Both the position numbers and the translations under genes were made by a program. The notes below the pieces were generated by a model that was given only the letters and a program-made list of their open reading frames with translations, searched no databases and was not told the DNA's origin. From Antarcticimicrobium sp040365005 (GTDB lineage: Bacteria > Pseudomonadota > Alphaproteobacteria > Rhodobacterales > Rhodobacteraceae), in NCBI RefSeq assembly GCF_040365005.1, contig NZ_BAABWV010000004.1, positions 1 to 64,000 of the forward strand: a stretch of DNA of 64,000 bases, read 5' to 3'. Positions 32,910 to 42,386 of the stretch are shown piece by piece. Each line of letters starts with the position of its first letter. Positions within the stretch are counted from its first letter, which is position 1.

Positions 32910-34357
32910 GCGAAGGGGTCCTCGACGACGGGAAAATAGGTTCTGGCCCGGTTCTTGTACGGGATGTTGGCGAAATCGGGGGTGATCGAGCCGGGCGTCG
33001 CGACGCCGATCACCTGGGCCGCGATCGGGTTGAAGCCGGCCTCGTAGTGGTTGGAGGATTTCACACAGACATAGCGGCGCCGCGACAGGTCGATGCCGAG
33101 TTTCTCGAAGGCCTCGGGGTGAAAGGTCTGGCTACGCACGTCGTTCAGGACGATGTCGATGCCGCGTGTTTCGATCCAGACAGTCTCGCCCATCGGCGCG
33201 GACAGCGTGCCGAACCGCTGGGTCAGGCCCGAGGCCACCTTGCGGACCGTCACCACGAGGTCGAGCGGGTCACCCGACATCGGGCCGCATTTGCCGCCAA
33301 GGCGCAGGTTGAGCGTGGCGCCCTCACCCGCCTCCTTACAGATGCGCAGGGCGATCGGATCCCAAAACAGGCCGGTGGCGACGCTGGTCATGCCGCGTTC
33401 GATCATCGCACGCAGAAGGAAGGTGGCGTCGGACGGGGCACCGCCGCCGGCGTTGTCGGACATGTCGGCCAGCACCACCGGCCCCTCGGGTGCGGCCTGG
33501 GCCATGTCAAGGGCGGTGTCGATATCGGGCGGAACGCGGTGCAGCTCGTGGCGCAGGGCAAAGATCCTGCGGCCCAGCGTCTCGGCCTGCTGCTCCGCCT
33601 GCTCGGCGCTGCCGTCGCAAATGGCGACGGCGCGGGTGCCGGTGCGGGGGTGGTCGGACCAGGGAAAGCCGTGGATCAGCGACAGCGAGAGCAGACCGCC
33701 CTGCCCCTCGGCCGCCAGCATGTCATCGACAAAGCCGCGCATCGGCGGCTTGGTGGTGGGCATGGCGATGATCATGCGGCAGTCCCAGTCGCGCATCACC
33801 GGGGTGATCTTTCCGTCGGCGGTCTCGGCGGCAAGGCGGAACAGGTCGGCGGCGCGCTCGGGCACGTCGACATGAGGGTATTCCTTGAACGCGACCAGCA
33901 GCGAGGCCTCGGTCATCATCTTGTCGGTCAGGTTGGAATGCGGGTCCAGCAACCCGCCGATCACCGCGTCTGGACAGATCGCCCGGCAACGGGCGATCAG
34001 GTCGCCCTCGCAATCGTCGTAGCCGTCGGCGATCATCGCCCCGTGCAGCGCCAGCAGGATGATGTCGGCGCCGCCGGCGGCGGTCAGCTCGGACAGGATC
34101 TCGTCGCGGAACCCCTCGTAGACGGATTTGACCGTGGGACCGGAGGGCTGGGCATGGGCCGAGAGGCTTTCGATCACGTGCCAGCCGCGCTCCTCGGCCT
34201 TGTCGCGCCAGATGTGCAGCGGCGCGGTCCAGTACATCGGCTCGTCCCGCGTGGCGTCGCCGTGGTGGATCGAACCCTCCTCGAAACTGGCCATGCCGGT
34301 GGGCATCGGCGAGAAGGAATTGGTTTCGGTGCTGAGACCGGCAATGAAGAGTTTCAT
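32906..34357 (-). CDS. M81 family (MlrC-like) metallopeptidase
   Basis: A 483-residue protein matching the MlrC family: the N-terminus LFIAGLSTETNSFSPMPTG, the central LALHGAMIADGYDDCEGDLI, LLDPHSNLTDKMM and the C-terminal half DMSDNAGGGAPSDATFLLRAMIERGM and KSSNHYEAGFNPIA. MlrC degrades linearised microcystin fragments, but most relatives sit in transporter operons and their natural substrates are unknown. The start ATG 34357 has AGGACG upstream; an upstream GTG codon would add two residues. In this operon it probably hydrolyses a peptide-like or carbamoyl bond in the transported molecule. Confidence 0.87.
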   Translation of the reverse strand: MKLFIAGLSTETNSFSPMPTGMASFEEGSIHHGDATRDEPMYWTAPLHIWRDKAEERGWHVIESLSAHAQPSGPTVKSVYEGFRDEILSELTAAGGADIILLALHGAMIADGYDDCEGDLIARCRAICPDAVIGGLLDPHSNLTDKMMTEASLLVAFKEYPHVDVPERAADLFRLAAETADGKITPVMRDWDCRMIIAMPTTKPPMRGFVDDMLAAEGQGGLLSLSLIHGFPWSDHPRTGTRAVAICDGSAEQAEQQAETLGRRIFALRHELHRVPPDIDTALDMAQAAPEGPVVLADMSDNAGGGAPSDATFLLRAMIERGMTSVATGLFWDPIALRICKEAGEGATLNLRLGGKCGPMSGDPLDLVVTVRKVASGLTQRFGTLSAPMGETVWIETRGIDIVLNDVRSQTFHPEAFEKLGIDLSRRRYVCVKSSNHYEAGFNPIAAQVIGVATPGSITPDFANIPYKNRARTYFPVVEDPFA

Positions 34358-34378
34358 CGGCACGTCCTGTGAATTGGG

Positions 34379-34924
34379 TCAGGGATTGGCGGCATCGTTT
34401 TGCGGCACCGGCAGTTGGCCGGTCGCCTGCATGGTCAGCCGCGCGACGAGGTGGATCAGGATCAGGGCGAAGGCCAGCGGCACGGCGGCGGTGAACCAGA
34501 CCATCGGGATGTCCAGCATCTCGGCCTGCCGGTTCAGGCTGCGCCCGAGAAAGCCGCGCGCCATGTCCATGCGCGCGTTGAACAGCGAATACCAGATCAC
34601 CGGCACGGCGAAGGCCAGCACGCCGACGGCCCGGATCAGCGCCAGCGCCATGCCGGGCCGGCCGCGCACCGCCTGCATTTCGGGGAACAGCGTCGGGTCT
34701 GCGGCGGCGCGAAAGGCGCAGGAGGCCCCGAGCATCCCGGCCCAGACCATGGCACGGCGGGCCAGTTCCTCGGTCCAGATCGGCGGCGCCTGCAGCACGT
34801 AGCGCGCCAGCACCTGCCATCCGGCGGCAAAGACCATGACCAGCACCGCCAGCACCGCCCCCCAGAGGGCGATGCGGTTGAGCCTGTCCGACAGAAGGTC
34901 GAGGGCACGGGCCATGGCTTTCAT
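34379..34924 (-). CDS. TRAP transporter small permease (DctQ type)
   Basis: A 181-residue inner-membrane protein with four hydrophobic segments (about residues 16-38, 50-68, 92-115 and 132-155), including the family-typical AGWQVLARYVLQAPPIWTEELARRAMVWAGMLGAS. DctQ subunits pair with the large permease and use the ion gradient to take up the ligand delivered by the binding protein. It lies 4 bp after the binding-protein gene and 21 bp before the M81 gene. Confidence 0.93.
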   Translation of the reverse strand: MKAMARALDLLSDRLNRIALWGAVLAVLVMVFAAGWQVLARYVLQAPPIWTEELARRAMVWAGMLGASCAFRAAADPTLFPEMQAVRGRPGMALALIRAVGVLAFAVPVIWYSLFNARMDMARGFLGRSLNRQAEMLDIPMVWFTAAVPLAFALILIHLVARLTMQATGQLPVPQNDAANP

Positions 34925-34928
34925 CGGC

Positions 34929-35909
34929 TCAGTTGCCCTTGGCCGCTTCCCAGGTGGCGATCTGCTCCTGGCTCAGCAGGCCGCTCTCATAGGCCGGGGC
35001 CGAGGCGTCGCGGAACGCGGCGCGGGCGGCCTCGTCCAGCTTGACCACGGCGACGCCGGCCTCTTCCAGCTTGGCCAGTACCGCATCCTGGGTGCCGAGC
35101 CATGCACGGTTGGCCGCCGTGGCGGCGGCGGCGGCGGCATCGACGGTGGCGCGGTCCTCGTCACTCAGGCCCTGGTACCAGTCCTCGGAGACGATGGTGA
35201 TCCGCAGCGAGGGCGAGACGCGGGCATCGGTGAAATGCTTGAGGAAATCGGTATGGCCGAACAGCAGCGGCACGAAGGCCGGGTTCATGTAGCCGTCGGC
35301 GACCCCGGTCTGCAGCGCGTTGGGCACCTCGGCCCAGCTGACGATGGTGCCGGCGGCGCCCCAGGCTTCGTACAATTCGATCTGGCTTTCGTCCAATGCG
35401 CGCATGCGCAGGCCGGCCATGTCGGCGACCGAGGCGACCGGTTTCTTGGTGTTGAAGATGCCGCTGGCCTGGCCGACGGTGTTGACGGCGATCACGCGCA
35501 CCCCCTCGGGTGTGGTGGCCGCGTTGATCCTGGCCAGCATGCCGCCGTCGTTCAGGGCGCGGTCGACCTCCTCCATGTCGGCGAAGAAATAGGGCAGGCG
35601 CAGACCATAGATCAGCTTGTCGATGGAGCCGACGATGTTGAGCGGTGACATCGAAACCTCGAGCAACCCCTGGCTGACCTGGTCGAACAGCTCGTCATCC
35701 CCGCCGAGCGCGCCGCGCTGGAATTCCTCGGCCTCCATCCCGTGGTCGTTGAGGTAGGTCGAAAAGGTATGCGCCCAGACATAGGTGCCCGAGCCATTGA
35801 GGTCCGGCGGGCTGTCGAGCGCGATCTTGATCTCGGCCGAGGCGGTGCCGCCGGCCAGCGCGAGCGTGGCGGCGACAAGGCCGCCGGTCAGGAATTTCGT
35901 CAGTTTCAT
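34929..35909 (-). CDS. TRAP transporter substrate-binding protein (DctP type)
   Basis: A 326-residue periplasmic protein with a Sec signal (MKLTKFLTGGLVAATLALAGGTASA). The DctP family landmarks EFQRGALGGDDELFDQVSQGLLEVSMSP and the central ADMAGLRMRALDES are present; the arginine in GLRMR near residue 150 is the likely carboxylate-binding residue of the ligand. This points to an organic acid or amino-acid-like ligand carrying a carboxylate. It sits between the large and small permease genes, so the whole transporter is one operon. Confidence 0.92.
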   Translation of the reverse strand: MKLTKFLTGGLVAATLALAGGTASAEIKIALDSPPDLNGSGTYVWAHTFSTYLNDHGMEAEEFQRGALGGDDELFDQVSQGLLEVSMSPLNIVGSIDKLIYGLRLPYFFADMEEVDRALNDGGMLARINAATTPEGVRVIAVNTVGQASGIFNTKKPVASVADMAGLRMRALDESQIELYEAWGAAGTIVSWAEVPNALQTGVADGYMNPAFVPLLFGHTDFLKHFTDARVSPSLRITIVSEDWYQGLSDEDRATVDAAAAAATAANRAWLGTQDAVLAKLEEAGVAVVKLDEAARAAFRDASAPAYESGLLSQEQIATWEAAKGN

Positions 35910-35962
35910 ATCAGGTCCTCCTCTTGGGGTGTCGGTCTTTTCTTGTTGTTATGAGTTGCGGG

Positions 35963-37252
35963 TCACGGTCCGCCGCCCAGCCCGAAGGCGCGGGGCAGCC
36001 ACAGGCTGAGGCCCGGCACGTTGACCAGCAGCACCAGCACGGCGATCTGGGTCAGCACGAAGGGAAGCACGGCACGCGCCAGTTTCCAATAGTTGACTCC
36101 GGTCACCGCCGAGACCACCAGCAGGCATCCGCCCATCGGCGGCGAGACCAGCCCGATGCACAGGTTGAAGCAGAGCACGATGCCGAGGTGCACCGGATCG
36201 GCACCCTGGGCCAGCGCGACCGGCGCCAGAAGCGGCACCAGAAGCGCCAGTGCGACGGGGATGTCGAGCACCATGCCGGCAAGCAGGAAGATCACGTTCA
36301 TCACCAGCATGTAGCCCGCCGGGCCGAGCCCCAGCCGGGTGACCATGTCCGAGATCGCCTCGGGGATGCGTTCCAGCGCGCCGAGGTGCCCGAGGGCCGA
36401 GACCGCGCAGATGATGATGAAGATCGAACCGGACAGGACGGCGGTGCGGCGCAGCGCCTCGAGCACCTCGCCGCCCGAGAGCCGGGCATAGAACCAGCCC
36501 GCCGCGAGCGCGGCAAAGACGGCGACGCCGGCGGCCTCGGTCGGGGTCATCCAGCCGAAGACGATGCCGCCGAGGATGATGATCGGCAGGCTCATCGCGG
36601 GCAGAGACTGCAGCAGCGTCGGCAGGAACGGCGGCATGTCGGCCTTTTCCACCCTCGGGTGATCCTCTCGGACGGCAAAGGCGCCGTTGACGGCCAGCAG
36701 GGCGGCGGCCAGCACCAGCCCGGGGATGATCCCGGCGAGAAAGAGGGCTGTGACCGAGGTGCCCATCAGGGCGCCGTAGAAGATCAGGATGATCGAGGGA
36801 GGCACGATCGGGCCGATGATCGAGGAGGCGGCGGTGACGGCGCTGGCATAGGTCAGCGTGTAGCCCCGCCGAGTCATCTCGGGCACCAGCGTGTTGGACA
36901 GCGCGGCGGCGTCGGCCACGGCAGAGCCGGAGATGCCGGCGAAGAACACCGAGGTAAGGATGTTGACGTGCCCCAGCCCGCCGCGCACCCGGCCCACCAG
37001 CGCCATCGAGAGGTTGATCAGCGCGCCGGTGATGCCGCCCCGGTTCATCAGCTCTCCGGCCAGGATGAACAGCGGCATCGCCATCAGCGCGAAGACGTCG
37101 ATCTTGGAGAATATCTGTTGCGGCAGGATGGCGAGGTAGCGCGCGTTATCGGTGGCGATGAAGGCCAGCACCGCCGCGCCGCCGATCACATAGGCAATGG
37201 CCAGCCCCGAGGCCAGGAAGGCGGCAGCGGCGAGGCCAACCCAGATCATCAT
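35963..37252 (-). CDS. TRAP transporter large permease (DctM type)
   Basis: A 429-residue integral membrane protein with about twelve to thirteen hydrophobic helices. Family landmarks are AMPLFILAGELMNRGGITGALINLSMALVGRVRGGLGHVNILTSVFFAGISGSAVADAAALS and the second-half TPTEAAGVAVFAALAAG. It forms the translocation channel with the small subunit and uses the Na+ gradient. Its ATG overlaps the upstream oxidoreductase stop in ATGA (37249-37252). Confidence 0.95.
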   Translation of the reverse strand: MMIWVGLAAAAFLASGLAIAYVIGGAAVLAFIATDNARYLAILPQQIFSKIDVFALMAMPLFILAGELMNRGGITGALINLSMALVGRVRGGLGHVNILTSVFFAGISGSAVADAAALSNTLVPEMTRRGYTLTYASAVTAASSIIGPIVPPSIILIFYGALMGTSVTALFLAGIIPGLVLAAALLAVNGAFAVREDHPRVEKADMPPFLPTLLQSLPAMSLPIIILGGIVFGWMTPTEAAGVAVFAALAAGWFYARLSGGEVLEALRRTAVLSGSIFIIICAVSALGHLGALERIPEAISDMVTRLGLGPAGYMLVMNVIFLLAGMVLDIPVALALLVPLLAPVALAQGADPVHLGIVLCFNLCIGLVSPPMGGCLLVVSAVTGVNYWKLARAVLPFVLTQIAVLVLLVNVPGLSLWLPRAFGLGGGP

Positions 37253-38385
37253 GGGGTCAGCGCCGGCCGCGTCGGGGACAGCCCCGCCTCGGTCACACCC
37301 TCGGCGGCGATGTCGCCGGGGATCGGATCGCCCAGCGCCAGCGCGGCGGCGGTACGGGCCATCGCCGGGGCGGTCTGGATGCCATAGCCGCCCTGCCCGG
37401 CCAGCCAGAAGAACCCCGGCGCCGCGCCGTCATAGCCCACCGCCGGAGAGCCGTCCGGCAGGAAGCTGCGCAAGCCGGCCCATTTGTGTTCGATCCGGCG
37501 GACCTGGATGTCAAAGGCGGTTTCGATCCGGTCGACGCAGATCGCCACGTCAAGCTCCTCGGGTTGGGCATCGCAGGGCTCGGACGGGGTTTCATCGGCG
37601 GGCGAGATCAGCAGTTTGCCGGCGTCGGGCTTGAGGTAGAAATCCTCGGCCACGTCGATCACCATCGGCCAGCGGTCGGGCACCACGCCCGCGGGCGGCG
37701 CGATCAGCAGCGCGGTACGCCGCAGCGGGCGCAGACCCAGCGGGCGCACAGCGGCCATCCCGGCCACCGCGTCGGCCCAGGCCCCGGCGGCGTTGATCAC
37801 CACCGGCGCGCGCAGGGGGCCGTTCGGGGTGTCGACCACCCAGTCACCACCCACGCGGGCGAGGCCAAGAACCTCGGCCTTCAGGTGCAGCGCACCGTCA
37901 CGGGCGCGAAAGGTCTTCAGGTAATGCTGGTGCAACCCGTGCACCTCGATATCGGCGGCGGAGCGGTCGATCAGGGCCGAGCCGACATGATCGGGGCGCA
38001 GCAGCGGCACCATCTCCCGCGCCGCGGCCCCGGTCACCGGTTCGACCGCATCGCCAAGCTCGGCCTGCAGCGCGGCGATCTCATCGGCTTGGTCGGCGCG
38101 CCCCACGAAGAGCGCCCCGCGCGGCTGGATCAGACCGGGCGGCGGGTTGCCCGGCCCCTCGCCCCGGTAAAACGCGTGGCTGGCGCGCGACAGCGCCCGG
38201 ATCACCGCCGGACCGTAGGCCACGGTGAACAGCGCTGCCGAGCGCCCGGTGGTGTGATAGCCGGGCTGGGTTTCGCGTTCGAGCAGGATCACGCGCGCAG
38301 ACCGCGCCAGTTCGGCCGCCGCCGAAGCCCCGGCCATGCCGGCCCCGATCACGATGAAATCGGCCGTCTCGCCACCCTGCGTCAT
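37249..38385 (-). CDS. FAD-dependent D-amino-acid dehydrogenase, DauA-like
   Basis: A 378-residue flavoenzyme of the glycine/D-amino-acid oxidase family. The FAD motif is G14-x-G16-x-x-G19, followed by GYHTTGRSAALFTVAYG and, in the second half, FYLKPDAG and WAGLRSF, which match by memory the layout of Pseudomonas aeruginosa DauA (D-arginine dehydrogenase). Tyrosine and arginine positions corresponding to Y53, Y249 and R305 look conserved, but the position of DauA E87, which contacts the guanidinium group, is alanine (A91) here and H48 is leucine. A different side-chain preference is therefore likely. It is the first gene of the TRAP operon; ATG 38385. Confidence 0.85.
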   Translation of the reverse strand: MTQGGETADFIVIGAGMAGASAAAELARSARVILLERETQPGYHTTGRSAALFTVAYGPAVIRALSRASHAFYRGEGPGNPPPGLIQPRGALFVGRADQADEIAALQAELGDAVEPVTGAAAREMVPLLRPDHVGSALIDRSAADIEVHGLHQHYLKTFRARDGALHLKAEVLGLARVGGDWVVDTPNGPLRAPVVINAAGAWADAVAGMAAVRPLGLRPLRRTALLIAPPAGVVPDRWPMVIDVAEDFYLKPDAGKLLISPADETPSEPCDAQPEELDVAICVDRIETAFDIQVRRIEHKWAGLRSFLPDGSPAVGYDGAAPGFFWLAGQGGYGIQTAPAMARTAAALALGDPIPGDIAAEGVTEAGLSPTRPALTP

Positions 38386-38433
38386 GTACCCCGTCCCTGT
38401 CCGATCCGTACTTGGAAAAAAGCCTAGCACCGA

Positions 38434-38473
38434 TTTTCCAATCGGAAAACAAAATTTTTCCTATTGGAAAAAT
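38434..38473. promoter_or_regulatory. Double operator in the divergent TRAP-operon / XRE promoter
   Basis: Two perfect palindromes lie in the 125-bp gap: TTTTCC-aatc-GGAAAA (38434-38449) and ATTTTTCC-tatt-GGAAAAAT (38454-38473). Their centres are 22 bp apart, two helical turns, so two dimers could bind on the same face. A further half-site GGAAAAAA lies at 38414-38421. They are the only AT-rich palindromes nearby and are the expected binding sites of the divergent XRE-cupin regulator. Confidence 0.78.
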
Positions 38474-38510
38474 CCTTGGTCCCACAGGGATTTGGGCCTA
38501 GAGTCGCCCC

Positions 38511-39104
38511 ATGACAGAGGTCACAGATTCCCCGAACCCACGCGCCGATTTCGGCCGCCGCCTGCGCCAGCTGCGCCGCGACCGGGGGTGGACCCTGGCC
38601 GAGGTGGCCGAGCGGTCGGGGCTGGCGATCTCGACGATTTCCAAGGCCGAGCGCGGGGTGATCTCGCTGACCTATGACCGGCTGTCGCAACTGGCGCAGG
38701 GGCTGGAGGTGGACCTTGCCGCCTTCTTCAACGCCGAGGGGCAGAGCTTCGCGCCGGGCAGTTTCGCGGTGGCGCGCAAGGGAGAGTTCAAGCGGCAGGA
38801 AACCCCGAACTACGTCTACGAGATGCTTTTCCCCGACCTGTGGAACAAGGCGATGGTGCCGATGATGGGGTCATTGAAGGCGCGCGAACTTGTGGATTTC
38901 GAGGATTTCGTGCGCCACCCGGGGCAGGAGTTCCTGGTGGTGATGGAGGGCGCGGTCACCGTGTTCACCGAGGGGCGCGAACCGGTGCGGCTCGAGGCCG
39001 GGGACAGCCTCTATTTCGACAGCGCGATCGGCCATCTCTATGCCTCGGACGGCGACCGGGATGCGCGCATCCTGGTGGTCTGCGTGCCCGGGCCGGGCGG
39101 CTGA
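38511..39104 (+). CDS. XRE family regulator with C-terminal cupin domain
   Basis: A 197-residue regulator. The helix-turn-helix lies in residues about 12-66 (FGRRLRQLRRDRGWTLAEVAERSGLAISTISKAERG), and the cupin barrel in about 110-195 (DFVRHPGQEFLVVMEGAVTVFTEGREPVRLEAGDSLYFDSAIGHLY). Proteins of this type sense small metabolites in the cupin and repress or activate a neighbouring transport/catabolic operon. It is divergent from the TRAP operon across two matching operators, so it is the likely local regulator and probably controls itself. Confidence 0.92.
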   Translation: MTEVTDSPNPRADFGRRLRQLRRDRGWTLAEVAERSGLAISTISKAERGVISLTYDRLSQLAQGLEVDLAAFFNAEGQSFAPGSFAVARKGEFKRQETPNYVYEMLFPDLWNKAMVPMMGSLKARELVDFEDFVRHPGQEFLVVMEGAVTVFTEGREPVRLEAGDSLYFDSAIGHLYASDGDRDARILVVCVPGPGG

Positions 39105-39105
39105 C

Positions 39106-40521
<1,416 letters not shown>

Positions 40522-40562
40522 GACACAGTCGTGCCCAATGACGCGGCCCAGTGCAAGTAGGT

Positions 40563-41381
40563 TCAGTCGGTCAGAAAGCGCGGTTCCAGCACCACGACGG
40601 TGGGGCGCGAGGGAAGATCGCGCAGCGACAGGGTGATCGAGGAGGTGCCGGGACGCTCGACCGCGAAGCTTTTCGAGATATCCTCGAGAAAGCGGTTCAG
40701 GCTGTAGCCGCTGAACCAGTGCATCGGCAGCACCACCGAGGAGCGCAGCCGCTCGATCACCCGGACCATCTCGGGCAGTGGCAGGGTGAGGCCGCCATCG
40801 ACCGGGGCCATCACCACGTCGAGCCGGCCAAGCGCGGCGAATTGCGCGGCGTTGGGTACATGGTGCAGGTGGCCCAGGTGGCCGATGCAAAGCCCGGCCA
40901 CCTCGAACACGAAGATCGAGTTGCCGCGCGACTCGGCCCCGGTGAAGGCCGATCGGATATCGGTCGAGACATTGCGCACCAGCATTTCACCGAGGTCGAG
41001 GTGATGCTCGATCCCCTCGCCGTAGTTGCCCCATCCCTTGAGCACATGGGGAATCGCCGGGTCGGGGGTGGCGGTCCAATGGGTGTCATGGGCGTGGTTC
41101 ATCGTCACCACGTCGGGCACCAGCGCGGTGGTGCCGAGAAAGCCGGTGTAATCGGTGACCGCGCTCAGCCCGCCGGCGGTCTGGAGCAGAAAGCTGGCAT
41201 GGGCGATGTAATGCAGGCGCACGCTGTACTCGGGCAGCGGTGCGCGCCAGGAGGCCCTGTGCAGGTAGGCAATCCCCGGCGCGGCATCGGCAATGGCGAT
41301 GCAGTGGCTCGGGCGGCGGTCCTGCGCCGGGGCGGCTCCGGCCAGGCAGGCGAGAAACACAGCGATGATAAGGCGTGCCAT
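40563..41381 (-). CDS. Exported metallo-beta-lactamase-fold hydrolase
   Basis: A 272-residue protein with a signal peptide (LIIAVFLACLAGAAPAQD) and an MBL fold of the UlaG-like kind. The expected HxHxDH motif is represented by NHAHDTHW near residue 96, which has three histidines but a threonine where the conserved aspartate should be, so metal binding may differ. Later metal-site candidates are IGHLGHLHH, PVDGG and LPMHW. Substrate unknown. It stands alone upstream of the dehydrogenase gene. Confidence 0.78.
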   Translation of the reverse strand: MARLIIAVFLACLAGAAPAQDRRPSHCIAIADAAPGIAYLHRASWRAPLPEYSVRLHYIAHASFLLQTAGGLSAVTDYTGFLGTTALVPDVVTMNHAHDTHWTATPDPAIPHVLKGWGNYGEGIEHHLDLGEMLVRNVSTDIRSAFTGAESRGNSIFVFEVAGLCIGHLGHLHHVPNAAQFAALGRLDVVMAPVDGGLTLPLPEMVRVIERLRSSVVLPMHWFSGYSLNRFLEDISKSFAVERPGTSSITLSLRDLPSRPTVVVLEPRFLTD

Positions 41382-41782
41382 CGGCCCCCTCCGTCCCGGT
41401 TTGTCCTGTTGCTCCGGGTCAGGTTAGCACGTGACGGGGGCAAATCCAGAGCGGCCGCTCGGTTCTGTTTTCCCGCGGCCGCGATCTGTCAGCCCGGGCT
41501 TGACCCGGGATCTTGCCGCGCTGCCCCCGGGACCCCGGATCAGGTCCGGGGTGACAGGGGCAACCTTGATCTCTCACCCCCAGGGCCGCGATCTGTCATC
41601 CCGGGCTTGACCCGGGATCTTGCCGCGCTGGCCCCGAGGCCCCGGATCAGGTCCGGGGTGACAGGGGTGGGGTGCAGGTGGGGTCTTGCCGGGATGTTGC
41701 GCAGGTCCGAGACGCCGCCCTTCCCGGGGCTCCGCCCGTTCGGCGCTGGAAAAGGTCCACAGGACCTTTTCCCGGGCGCGCC
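41382..41782. other. Gene-free region with a duplicated palindromic block (401 bp)
   Basis: No coding frame fits. The interval is dominated by the repeats at 41478-41668 described separately; the flanks (41382-41470 and 41670-41782) are GC-rich spacer, the right one next to the end of the acetyltransferase gene. Confidence 0.6.
41478..41668. repeat. Tandem 107-bp-period duplication of palindromic repeats
   Basis: An approximately 84-bp block starting GCCGCGATCTGTCA at 41478 recurs at 41585 with only a few differences (period 107 bp). Each copy contains CCCGGG-cttga-CCCGGG and CCCCGG-atcaggt-CCGGGG palindromes ending in GTGACAGGGG. The same palindrome family appears at 25402-25509. The tandem copy looks like a recent duplication of a composite REP-like unit. 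Confidence 0.82.
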
Positions 41783-42367
41783 TCACCCCACGTCGGTCTT
41801 GCCGCGGCGGTCGCTGCGCAGGGCGGCGTAGAGCACATGGGTGCGCCAGCGCCCGTTGATCTGGAGATAGCTTTGCGCCACGCCCTCGTACTTGAACCCG
41901 GCGCTTTCCAACAGCCCGCGCGAGGCGGCATTTTCCGGCAGGCAGGCGGCCTCGATCCGGCTGAGGTCCAGTCGGGTGAAGGCATGGTGCACCACCGCGC
42001 CGATCGCCTCGCGCATGTAGCCCTGGCGGGCAAAGGCCTCGCCCGTCCAGTAACCCAGCACGCCAGATTGCGCCGGGCCGCGGCGGATGTTGTCCAGCGT
42101 GATCGCCCCCAAGAGCACCTCGTCGGCACGGCGAAACAGGAACAACGGCAGAGCCGAGCCGCCCGAGACGGAGCGTTGCGCCCAGTAGACCCGGTTGGTG
42201 AAGGCCTTGCGCGACAGGTGATCGCGCGCCCAGGAGGGTTCCCAGGGTGTGAGGAAATCGCGGCTTTGGGCGCGCAGCGCGCACCATGGCCGGAAATCAG
42301 AGTGCACCGGCGGACGCAGCGTGAGACGCTCGGTCTCGATCTTCAACTTGCGTTTGGCCAGAAGCAT
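41783..42367 (-). CDS. GNAT family acetyltransferase (RimJ-like)
   Basis: A 194-residue GNAT protein of the RimJ/RimL group (ERLTLRPPVHSDFRPWCALR; acceptor region EVLLGAITLDNI; acetyl-CoA loop QSGVLGYWTGEAFARQGYMREAI; IEAACLPENAASRGLLESAGF). RimJ-type enzymes acetylate N-terminal amino groups of ribosomal proteins, and others modify small molecules. ATG 42367 gives the family-length protein; an open frame upstream would add 41 basic residues without similarity. It lies 19 bp after the M16 protease gene. Confidence 0.88.
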   Translation of the reverse strand: MLLAKRKLKIETERLTLRPPVHSDFRPWCALRAQSRDFLTPWEPSWARDHLSRKAFTNRVYWAQRSVSGGSALPLFLFRRADEVLLGAITLDNIRRGPAQSGVLGYWTGEAFARQGYMREAIGAVVHHAFTRLDLSRIEAACLPENAASRGLLESAGFKYEGVAQSYLQINGRWRTHVLYAALRSDRRGKTDVG

Positions 42368-42386
42368 CTTCGCGGTTCCGGGCGCC

